From Pisolithus tinctorius (lineage: Eukaryota; Basidiomycota; Agaricomycetes; Boletales; Pisolithaceae), in NCBI GenBank assembly GCA_024663395.1, contig JANFAH010000095.1, positions 98,989 through 162,988 of the forward strand: a stretch of DNA of 64,000 nucleotides, given 5' to 3'. Below the pieces are notes generated by a model that searched no databases, was not told the origin of the DNA, and worked only from the letters and a program-made list of their open reading frames with translations. Shown here piece after piece: positions 55,058 through 64,000 of the stretch (positions are counted from its first letter, which is position 1; each line of letters starts with the position of its first letter). Position numbers and translations under genes: made by a program.

Positions 55058-58031
55058 TCACTCAACTCGAGCTCTTTTTGGTTCTAAGATGTCAACAGAT
55101 GTCAGCGAAGGCCGGTGCGGTTTAATATAACCAGTACCGACCTGGTGTGCTGGGAGGTGGGTGCCCCAGGTCTTCATCAACCTCATCAAAACCCCTCTTA
55201 CAAGAAAGTTGGCTGGAAAGCGTGGCAGTACTCTTGTCTGAAACAGCATCCTGCTCAGCCCAGTACTCATCGTCGTCCTCACCATCGGCATCGACCCATC
55301 CCCACTCATCCCCGTCAGCCTGACAGGAATTTATATCAGATAGCCGGCCGATGTAGTCACCTAAGCGGATAAACTTGGTTTGTGTATCGGTAGCCAGCGA
55401 CATCTCACGTACCAGTTTTGTGGTCATGGTCGTCAAGGTAAAGATCAGGTTGATGACCTCGTTCGGTGGGGGTGGAATGCGAACGTGATGTGGCGTTCTC
55501 ATGAGGGTCTATGTCATTTATCAGTCCAACTTTGTGCGACGAGGAGAGGAGTACGTACCCTTCTCAGAATGGTGGCAAGTTTCATTATTCCCGTGCTTTT
55601 CCTCAGTTTCTGTGGGTAGCTTATCATCGGTTGCTGCGTTATCAAATGAACGTTCACAACTGAAACAGCAAGGGGAGTGATTGGGCATACCGGAAGTCGG
55701 AATCTGTGACTCTTCCAAGTTAGATGGCTCCTCGGGTGAGCTCTCGGAAGAAGATGAACGACGGAGCGCTTGGGGCATCACTGCCCCTGGATCGGAGTCA
55801 TCGGTAGTGGCCCCGACTTCGTGAACACCTGCAGAAGCATCAAGGGCACCAGCCGCATCCTCTCCGACTTCATACTGTGTTGAATCGCCAAACTGAGAGT
55901 CACCTTCAGCTTCGTCTAGATCCTCTTCTTCTCGCTCGTTGTATTCTTCAGGAAGAAGATATTCTTCGTAATTCGTTTGCTCGCCACCAAATCTGAAATC
56001 CACAGGGGAGACTGTAGCTTCTGTATCGGCGGATTCATGTATTTGATCTGCATCTAGGATGCCTTCAGTGGTAGCATCTTCAACTCCACGATTGGAGTTT
56101 TCATAGTCGCCTTCCTCTTCCAGTACTTGCGCATCGTTAGTAGGCACCGCGTGATGATCAACGTCCTCCTCTGATTGTGGGACAAAAAGTTCGGCACCTC
56201 CTTCTGATAACAGATGTCCCTCCTGCTGACCATCAGTGCCTTCGGGAGCAACAGGAGGTTCATCGGCCGATTCGCCGGTGCTATCGACAGGATGTATGGT
56301 CGCTTCTTCGTGATTTTGAGTGTCGTGACTTTGTTGCTGGTCGCTAGCCTTTGTGTCTTCTTGATCTGTTGAAGGAGTTGAGTTAAGTAAAAGTGGGAGC
56401 AGACACACTAACCGTTGTGCTGTTTATCACTAGCGGCCCTAACAGCCAAATCCAATCTTTGGATCTGTTCTTGGAGAGCATAGTAACGGAAAATGAACCG
56501 AGGAATAGTCGCAGTAAGCCGCAGTCGTAAGGGTCCTGCAAAGTCAGATCCATCGTATAAAACGTTCAGGTCATGTAAACTAAATTCGCGCGCGTGAATG
56601 TTATCCTGAAAGGCCGGTAGGTCAGCAAGCGAACGATGAACATGCAACGCAACTGACCTCAGAAATAGTTAACTGCAAGTCGTAGGCGTCAAAGACCAGT
56701 TCACCTTCAAAACTATGGGGGATGGAGGAGAGAAACTCTTCATCTTGACGAAGAGCATCGAATACGTTACTTATGGGCTCGTAGTACAAGGTCGGGCTGC
56801 CCTCCAGGAGTAGGTGGTAGCTGCCGACTGCGCCCTCTCGACTCTCATGCGGGGGGCTTTGCGAACTAACTTCCGCGATCGGCTGATTGAACAAACAGAA
56901 GAGTGCCTCAACGGAAGACTCGACCGACAACAGAACCGCTGGAGGTGGGTCAATATAGACACCCTCAGATATTTTAAGGGTGTCATCAACCTCCCCTCCC
57001 TGCTTTTCTGCAGTAAGATGGCTGACGCCAACATCCTCCGAAACGTTACCCGCAGAGTGAGTAGCGCGTTCTGCATGATCAGGTGAAAGATCTGCATTGG
57101 GAGGATCGTGACCGCCCTCCTGGGCCAATGATTCATTATGGTCGCCGTCGGCTACGACTTCCGAATGGAGAGGGGTGTAATCACCATCGGATAAAGGAAC
57201 AGGTACTGCGGTCGGTAGTACCTCATACCCGGGATTAGATTCTTCGGATACCTGTGGTAGGTCTGCGATTCCCGAACTAGACTTTCCGTGAAGTTCCCCG
57301 TCTCTATCCGAATCAACATTAAGGGCCCCATTGTGCGAGAGGCTTTGTGAAGCCTCTAAGTGAGGATAAGATTTCCCGACAACGTCAGAAACGGTGCGTT
57401 CAACACGATTCAGTTGCGTATTTGTAGAAGTTTCTTGTAGAGGTAATGGTTCCGACTGGGGTACATCGTGTACTCCGTGCTCGGGTTGCTCTGAGGGGAC
57501 ATCTCCGCTGTGTTCAATTGCCGAAGGCGCAGTGGAATGCGAAGATTGTTTTGGCATGTCTTCTGCTGCAGAATGATAAAGATCAGACCCAATGGATACA
57601 CCGCCCGCCAGATGTAGCGACGATTGTTGTTCGAAGGCAGGAAGTGGAGTGTGGGCACGAGAGACGTCAAAGACCTCGACATCAAACGACTCTCCTATAT
57701 CGCCTGTAACCAAAATTTCCATTCCATCGGCCATTTCGTATTCTGGGTGATCCCCACCGTACTCCTCCATGTCCACCTCTATGCTACCTTCCCCGACTGG
57801 GTCATGGTCCATCGAAGCCTCTGGAAATATCTCCGAAGAGGATGGGTTCATCGGAACGTCAAGATCATGTGGAAAGTCGATCATTTGTGCATCGTAAGAC
57901 TCGAATATCGACGAAGTTGACATCGCAGCTGTAAATGATGTCTGAGGTTCTGAGAGAGAATGCAGAGTGGGGCTGGGGGGTATCGGTGTCTTTGGGTGCT
58001 TTAGGGCAGGTACATGGTCCGTGCGAGCCAT
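55058..58031 (-). CDS. Large acidic, mostly disordered protein with one conserved block; function unknown
   Basis: Start ATG at 58031 (MARTDHVPALKHPKTP) and a spliced stop at 55058-55060 (STPEPKRARVE, a possible nuclear signal). Most of the protein is Ser/Glu/Asp/Gly-rich with many short acidic repeats (about 57950-57050 and 56360-55560), as in intrinsically disordered nuclear proteins. One folded-looking block spans the exon joins at about 56950-56410: SVESSVEALFCLFN, LLLEGSPTLYYEPISNVFDALRQDE, ELVFDAYDLQLTISEDNIHAREFSLHDLNVLYDG and RLRLTATIPRFIFRYYALQEQIQRLDLA. That block resembles a fungal conserved protein but I cannot name it. A second block near 55500-55370 reads PPPPNEVINLIFTLTTMTTKLVREM. 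Function not assigned. Confidence 0.68.
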
Positions 58032-58209
58032 GCTTGGTCATTATGTAAGCTATTCTCGCTCTCTCCTGAGCCTAATTGCTCGTGCTAGCATCCAGGAAAG
58101 AGTACACTTCTGCTCTTTTCGTTGTTGAAATCCTAGGAAATACTGCGACTTCATGGCCAACCTTTATTGTTTCGCAAAGTCGGGAAGCGGCTAGCGTTGT
58201 CACGAGCTG

Positions 58210-58749
58210 ATGTCTTATCACACGACTGTTACCCCCAACCCTCCACAGGCGTTTTTTCTGCAGGGAGCTGATCTATTAAAGACAGATCCCGTGTTCATCA
58301 ACTCCCCACTTGACAATACTACTAATGTCTCGGATGTCCCCTCGGTTATTTTGACCTCGCTACCAACGCTGGTCAAGAGACTGCCATCGATGACTTCGCT
58401 CGTGAGCTTCTCTGTCACTGTTGGCTTCGAAGAACGTAGTCACATTAACCCACTCTCTATCTGTGGCGATATCAACAAGGTGGCAGAGATAGATGTGTGC
58501 TTGTTGGATGGACGATCGAAGATCTCACTCGTTCTATGAGCGGACAAAATGGTTTTCAATACTTCCGATCATGAACCAGAAGTTATCGCAGAAGCCTTTG
58601 CAGCGTACCAGCACATCAATCAGAGGTGGGAATGCATAGGTCTATCCACGCTTAATACCATGACTATCCCTTGCATCGCCGTGACTGGGATGTGTCCTAC
58701 CTTTTATCCCGTCACACGAAAGCCAGGTGATGCGGTGGTTGCTGGTTAA
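58210..58749 (+). pseudogene. ORF broken by one in-frame TGA (Agaricomycete-type unknown)
   Basis: Two frames that look separate are in the same reading frame: 58210-58539 (MSYHTTVTPNPPQAFFLQGA...) and 58549-58749 (…EVIAEAFAAYQHINQRWECIGL, then STLNTMTIPCIAVTGMCPTFYPV). One TGA at 58537-58539 divides them. The second half resembles a sequence pattern I associate with repeat-linked Agaricomycete proteins of unknown role (TIPCI...G..PTFY). Downstream, similar words continue in other frames past 58750, suggesting more lesions. It could also be a chance frame pair. Identity is low confidence. Confidence 0.35.
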
Positions 58750-59206
58750 TGACCGAAAGTAGAGACTAAGGTGCTAAATTGCGTCACGGTTGCGGGCCAC
58801 AATCATCGGTTGGGTGAAGGTATGGAGACACCAGACACCAGATTATAGAAGGGTTATTTTCCAGTGTATGATCACATTCAAGGCCTTTGCCAAATGCCAA
58901 TGAGAGAAGTTCCTTGTTCGCTGAGATCGCATTGCTTACATCCTCATCTCATCGAATGGTACGAACAAACAATTTTTTACGGGCCTCGCCTGGGGTTGGC
59001 CAGCCTGATATGGTGGGTAAAGCTAAGGAAACTCGAAGATTTTCGCTCGCTGCCATCCAAACTATGCATACAATGGACCCGTATGAACTAGCGCTATCCA
59101 ACAGAACTAATCACTAGTCGTGTTCCTACACTTTTTTTCGAGTCTCCGCTTCAAATACCGCACCAGCAGACTACCAACCCATAAGCATTCATAAATCCGT
59201 TCAACA
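58750..59206 (+). other. Probable decayed continuation of the upstream ORF plus promoter
   Basis: No intact gene. A frame from 58864 to 59091 has no recognisable motif. The rest is the promoter of the 59207 gene, with a CCAACCCATAAG word shortly before its ATG. Confidence 0.3.
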
Positions 59207-59878
59207 ATGGACCTAACCCAAAAGGAAGAAAGTCAGTTTGTGCGCAATGCAGACGTGGAGGTCCTCGTGCGACGGTCAATGACAAAAGGGTACGAATTAC
59301 TCTCCTTACTTACGCCCCCAGCATACACCACTTTCATTTTGGCGCGCAAAGGCCGGGGTCATTTCACAGTGAACCGTTTCTTACGTGCAACTTGGGTTGG
59401 AGGAACTATAGGTAGATGTCCACATTTCTTGCACATTTTTTGATCTCAAGCAGCAAAAGGTTGCGTGGGGGGAGGTGCATTTGAGTATGTTCGGTCTGCA
59501 TATGCCGATGAAGTTACTATCAGAAGGAGACGGCTCCTGGATGCGTATGATGTATGAGACGTGTACTCGGTCCATCATACACATGCCCTCATGGTTTTTC
59601 CAGGCTTCTTCATTGCGAGCTGATGACCATGCCACGATTGGCGCATTGTTATTTGCTGTATTAACACCCGCTGTATTGTGGAAGCGGGCAAGTACAATCA
59701 ATTGTCAGTGTCTCACTGGTTCCCGTGGATCGCGTCCACTTACAGAACTATCTGAAAAGTGGTACTAGGCGGTGCTGGTATCGGTACTGCCTCAGGTCTC
59801 GTCACACATCATGCGCGCAACTTGACTGGAGACCGAGCACCCAAAATTCAAATCCCCGAAATCCCAGTTCCCTCATGA
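59207..59878 (+). CDS. Small membrane protein of unknown function
   Basis: Four exons: 59207-59411, 59451-59551, 59604-59691 and 59760-59878; 170 residues, phases consistent throughout. The second intron (59552-59603) and third (59692-59759, ending gaaaag) are supported by the continuous frame. N-terminal MDLTQKEESQFVRNADVEVLVRRSMTKGYELLSLLTPP is followed by a possible TM (TTFILARKG is weak). The stronger hydrophobic pair is ATIGALLFAVLTPAVLW and VLGGAGIGTASGLVTHHARNLTG, a hairpin of two helices, before the polar end at 59878. The Gly-rich second helix suggests a mitochondrial or ER membrane protein. I know no family match. It ends 51 bp from the 5'-nucleotidase stop. Confidence 0.65.
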
Positions 59879-59929
59879 TTCTACGTACCTGCACAATCTC
59901 AGCTGTGATAGGTCTAATAGTCCCTAGTA

Positions 59930-62609
59930 TCATGTCTCTATTCTACCCACATCTTTTAACCTACCATCCACTTCTGGGTGAATCACCGGCAGATCCTGGT
60001 GAAAATCGTTCAACTCCACTTGAACAACTGTTCCTCTCCCAAGACGGGCTGTCTTTCCATCGAAGCAGTCCACGCCGCTCATGTCCTCTCTTGCGCTCAC
60101 ATTAATATGATCCAAATAGTGAGCTTTGGAGCGCAGACGGCGCGCGGCAGCTATTGCATTTTGCCATCTGTCGGTAGTCTCCGCCTTCCTATCACCCGCA
60201 TTCCACCTACGATGCTTGACTTCCCGTGCAATGATGCTAGGGGTTCCTTCATACAGAAGGCTCCCTTTCAAGCTCTGGCGAGACAGAATACTGTTCACAA
60301 AGCGACAGCCTGCAACATTATGAGCGCCAGGTTAAAGCTCAATTGGTGACATGGCTGCATACCAAGGAGATATTTCCTCACGAGCGCGCTCATGAGTTGT
60401 CCATTTTCGTCGTTGACCAGGTATTTACGTCCGACAAGTGGCGTGAATCCGTCATGCCCTTCGGTCATATACTGCCTGGTCACAATCTTGTATGTTTTCC
60501 CCGTCTTGTTCCGCTTGACTTCTTCCCCGTCTACGAGAACAGGTATCTCACTGCCGTTACTTCCGAAGCCGGGCGCTTCCTGTAGCAACCATATGCCCAG
60601 CACGCGCCGGCCAGGTGGAAGGCGAGAATCCCAGGTCACCCGGAAACCAGATATTACTGGGAAGCGCCTGGTGTAGTGGTGTCAGTTCATTTCGCGCGTG
60701 AAGTCAAACCACGGACCCTTCCTGGGCAGGAAATTTAGACAAAGCCACCTCCAGTACATCCCACAAGCCTTGGCCATCTAGCTCAATCACCACCACTGGG
60801 TCTTCGAAAGGCAATATCTCAAGAATGTTCCCAAGGGTAATTTCACCTGAATCATGACATCAGCCGGTCCACAGATCATGACTGGGGACTAACCAGCGGG
60901 GTAGACCGAATCGCCTCGTAAAGTTCCTGCACTGATGAGGACGCCGTCTGATCCACTGCCAACTTTAGTGCACAATGCGTCGTCATACGCGTGCCTTAGG
61001 ACGTCTGCAAACCAATTCGCTGCTGCTGTCTGTAGATCTTGAGTTTTTCAGCCATGATAGTAAAAGCCCCATTACTTCATTGGTTCTTAGTAATTGAGAC
61101 CGTAGATCCAACTTCACTTCGGTCACACACACCGGGGCCTTCAATGTTCCTGATACAGACGAGAGAACCGAGCTAACAATTTTCTGCAGCTTTTCGGACG
61201 AAGGAATGTCCGGTGTAACTGCGTGACGCTTCCCTGTATAAGGACATTTTTTAATGCTAGCAAAAAGAAGGGCGTGCGTACTGACCGTGTATGCCTTTGA
61301 TCACCTGGCGTCTGATACTACCTTCGGGGGCATCTTCGAGCTCAAGTATAAGCTCGCTCAGATCTCTAAAGTCAGTTCCACTCTTCACTACCAACACATC
61401 ACCATGGTCATTTTTAGCACCAATAGCTTCGCTCTTAGTGTCGTATCCTTCCCAAGATGACACCCCTTTCGACGCGAAGTACGCATGGTCATGGCCACCC
61501 AAAATAAGATCTACACCGTGGGAGGAGAAAATTGGCGATGTATCCCGAGCGGACGGTGATAAGGCAAATAAATCCTTGGCAAGTTGGATATCCTACGCAG
61601 GGATGAGCCAGTTCCAACAAATAAATAAAAAATCGTTCATTACATTGGGAAGACTGCGTGGATCTGAGTTTGAGAAAACAAGGGAGATCAAGTTATATCG
61701 TGTGCGCTGCTTACCGGGAATGAGTCAATGCAATGATCAGATCACATCTATATTCGCCGTCTGGTTTGCGAAGAATTTCCGACAGCTCTAAGCCAGTTTC
61801 TACCATACTCCTGAACTTGAAATTGCGAGGCCACGAAGGCACTGTGGTGATCCAGTCCCTGCCGACCATAAATTCAGTCCAGCGCGTTCTGAAGAAGATA
61901 GACACTCGAACTCTTCTACGAGACCAATTATCCCGATTCGTAGACCCACTCGCTCGACCACTTGAAGTTGCTGCAAACGTTCAGGCACGCGGCCCGTGTC
62001 TTCATCGATGACGTTACTCAATAACCAGGGCTGGAAAATATTGGAAAGAACCTATCTGTGATGGAATGTATACCCACAAATCGAGTGTCTTGGACGAGTT
62101 TTGACAGATGAGGGTAACCTGATGCATGTTAGTACAAATCCTCAGGGGTTGCGTCGGAATTCAAACCGAAATCGAAGTCGTGATTTCCTACGCAAATCCA
62201 ATATGATCACCGCTAATCGCGAGGTATAGTAGATGGCTGACCTGTCAAAGCTACATCTGGCGCCAGTTCATTTATTACGGGAACCTAGGTATGACGCTGT
62301 GCAAATAAGGACTGGAGCGATCTGCGCTCGACGCACCATATGACTCCCTCTGGTGACGGTACTCTCCACGGACGGCGAAAAAAGGTCCCCCGAAAAGAGA
62401 GAAAGGCCATCGCGTGTACCGTCAGATCGAGCGGTCCATTGACTACGTATATCGTCTAATAATGAAGCGAATCGAGTAACATCGATGGTTCCCGTAGAGC
62501 CCGCGGAAACTTTCTTGGGAGTCACACGATAAACATCGTTCCAATGCACAATGGGCAACCTGGTCACGGTTCGGTTGGCACTTTGGGTGATAGTATGTGC
62601 TGAGATCAT
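59930..62609 (-). CDS. 5'-nucleotidase/UshA-type metallophosphoesterase
   Basis: Start at 62609: MISAHTITQSANRTVTRLPIVHWNDVYRV, the first metal motif (H-x-N-D). Further exons: LSLFSGDLFSPS (GD), TGNHDFDFG (GNHD), DLILGGHDHAYF (GGHDH), the standard set for the N-terminal metallophosphoesterase domain. The C-terminal nucleotidase domain has GKTYKIVTRQYMTEGHDGFTPLVGRKYLVNDENG near 60500-60400. The last exon reaches the stop at 59930-59932. These enzymes release phosphate from 5'-nucleotides or nucleotide sugars. I see no clear signal peptide, so it may be cytosolic, or a leader exon is missing. At least six introns, some of them short; the middle (about 61070-61250) is less certain. Confidence 0.82.
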
Positions 62610-63445
62610 TCTGAATGTCAGTGGATGAAACTGATACCCGAACGATATCGATCAACTTGGTCACGTAGTGACTGTGAGTGGGAGCCTCCGCGGATCGACC
62701 GCTGGCTATATATGTCACAAGCCCCTAACTACATCTTGTTTACGGAACAGTACCTGTGCGGGCATATTGCATGTGATGGCGCATGAAACTACTGCGCTCG
62801 GACACTAAGCGCATCGTCGCCACCATGTTGAATTATTAGCCGCGGGTCTGTTTGGGGCCTGTAACGGTTTGTACTGCTTTTTCATCTCCTCCGCTGGTAA
62901 CATTGACAGGAACCAAAATAACCATTCCCCCCGCTGATCGCGTATCAGACAATTAATCAACCAGGCGCTGCGTGGGCTGAGATCGTATGGGGGCTAAGCT
63001 CCACTGCAAAGAAATATGTAATTACGAATCGCGCCTTTCGGCGAACGCCAATTCTTAATAGCTTTGGGCCGTCTTTTTGACGCCTTAAATTGCATAAGTT
63101 CCAAGTTGTCCAAAGGACTATCCTCTTATCTAGTTGTCTGATGTACAGATACCTGTCGATGTGGACCAACCTACTGCTCTTTCCGTGGATCGAGGAACGA
63201 TGCAAAACCGGAGTGATTCAAGGCAAGGTTAGTCCACTAGCGTAAGAGTCAACGGAACACGTTAGGCTGTAGAAACGAGAACGCTGTTCACGAAAATCCA
63301 GGGGTTGGTCAAAACCCAAAGCGTTCGCTTTGACACAATCACGCGGGTTGAAGGGGCATGTATCACGCACATTGGCTCTACCTGATTCATATGGCTACAC
63401 TGGATGCTTAAAAACTCACCATGACTAAGGTAACATTCTGAATGT
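62610..63445. other. Intergenic region upstream of the nucleotidase gene
   Basis: About 830 bp with only short frames and none that splices to the neighbours. It should hold the nucleotidase promoter. I see no repeat or RNA gene here. Confidence 0.35.
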
Positions 63446-64000
63446 TCACCATTCACAGACAGGAAGCGTCATACTGCGGATAAAGAACAAGGAAAATTTC
63501 GCTAGTCTTACAAACATCCGTTCCCACAGAAGACTGCGGAGCCAAATTGAGTTTTCTCGGTCACAGGACGAAGCCATCAAGAGATTACCCACCAAAGAAA
63601 GTCGGGCCAATAGTTTAAAAGAATAGAAATAAATCAGCGGGAGGCGGGACAGCCGCGACAAGAGCAATATGCTAGCGCAAGCAGCGCCTGCCACGAAGGT
63701 CAGGGCAGGCACCGCAGTGTTGATCGCAGTAGAGACGTTGGTGGGCCACTTCCACCGCATGCCGAGATCTCTGGGATTTGGTACAGTCCCGTTCTCCCAA
63801 CCTGCATCAAGTAGTTTCTTCATCGTCTGCTCGTCCAACTGCGCAAGCTCTTCCATGTCCCACGAGTTGCATACATCAACCATCCACTTCATCCTACGTT
63901 TGCTTACCTCTCCTCCTACACCTGGCGCCCGTTCTTTGAGCAACGTCCTCAATCTTCCCACGGCTGCTATCGCATTTCCGGCGTGCTCCGGCAGATGTTT
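63446..64000 (-). CDS. C-terminal part of a membrane protein (partial, runs off the window)
   Basis: Open from the right edge (64000) to a stop at 63446-63448. The visible part begins KHLPEHAGNAIAAVGRLRTLLKERAPG, continues through VSKRRMKWMVDVCNSWDMEELAQLDEQ and has two hydrophobic segments: AVPALTFVAGAACASILLL and LIYFYSFKLLARLSLVGNLLM. The last 40 residues (about 63570-63446) may be intron or UTR read-through. I do not recognise the family, though an Arg/Glu-rich helical domain then a C-terminal TM anchor is a common layout for organelle-surface proteins. The N-terminal portion is outside the window. Confidence 0.55.
   Translation of the reverse strand, partial: KHLPEHAGNAIAAVGRLRTLLKERAPGVGGEVSKRRMKWMVDVCNSWDMEELAQLDEQTMKKLLDAGWENGTVPNPRDLGMRWKWPTNVSTAINTAVPALTFVAGAACASILLLSRLSRLPLIYFYSFKLLARLSLVGNLLMASSCDRENSIWLRSLLWERMFVRLAKFSLFFIRSMTLPVCEW

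Noticed and set aside
1..64000. Secondary-metabolite cluster or heme operon-like cluster
   Set aside because: CPOX, heme lyase, b561 and DUF3445 are spread among unrelated housekeeping genes, and no backbone enzyme such as a PKS, NRPS or terpene synthase is present.

Overview
The window looks like nuclear DNA of a filamentous basidiomycete, most likely an Agaricomycete (mushroom-forming fungus). Genes are packed on both strands and broken by many short introns, mostly about 45-60 nt with GT...AG ends. The proteins are eukaryotic housekeeping families, and two items are typical of Agaricomycetes: a DUF6532-like exon set at the left edge and a decayed non-LTR (LINE) retrotransposon. I built all gene models by hand from reading frames, splice signals and remembered family motifs. 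Exon joins that restore a known motif are solid; start codons and weakly conserved exons are less so.

Layout. 1-4260 is the accessory part: the tail of a DUF6532-like gene, a short repeat-rich stretch, and a minus-strand LINE with gag-like ORF1 and an endonuclease but no reverse transcriptase. 4261-21949 holds SYF1 (splicing, +), a DUF3445 heme-type protein (-), a cytochrome b561 (+), a GEA/GBF1 Sec7 ARF-GEF (-), a divergent coproporphyrinogen III oxidase (+), proteasome alpha-4 (-) and a ZUP1-type deubiquitinase (+). 21983-37262 holds TFB3/MAT1 (-), a PKA-like kinase (+), SSF1 (+), cytochrome c heme lyase (-), nitronate monooxygenase (+), an epimerase-like SDR (-), 3-hydroxyisobutyrate dehydrogenase (-) and an SCY1/SCYL2 pseudokinase (+). 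37338-51160 holds the HRQ1 helicase (-), a small basic protein (+), an alpha/beta hydrolase (-), a polytopic membrane protein (+), SPT16 of FACT (-) and YJU2 (+). 51226-64000 holds a metallophosphoesterase (-), RPC82 of RNA polymerase III (-), a large acidic protein of unknown function (-), a broken ORF pair (+), a small membrane protein (+), a 5'-nucleotidase-like enzyme (-) and the C-terminal part of another membrane protein (-).

Genes alternate in head-to-head and tail-to-tail pairs with very small gaps. Start-to-start gaps are about 135-250 bp for DUF3445/b561, PRE6/ZUP1, CYC3/NMO, HIBADH/SCYL2, HRQ1/small protein and SPT16/YJU2. Stop-to-stop gaps are about 30-110 bp for ZUP1/TFB3, SSF1/CYC3, SCYL2/HRQ1, YJU2/MPE and the 59207 gene/5'-nucleotidase. 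I see no biosynthetic cluster, CRISPR array, tRNA or rRNA. The most unusual signals are in the LINE (structured leader, strand skew, matching lesions), the divergent coproporphyrinogen oxidase, the two 9-nt microexons with a GC-AG intron in HRQ1, and a GC-AG intron inside the catalytic motif of the ZUP1 gene.
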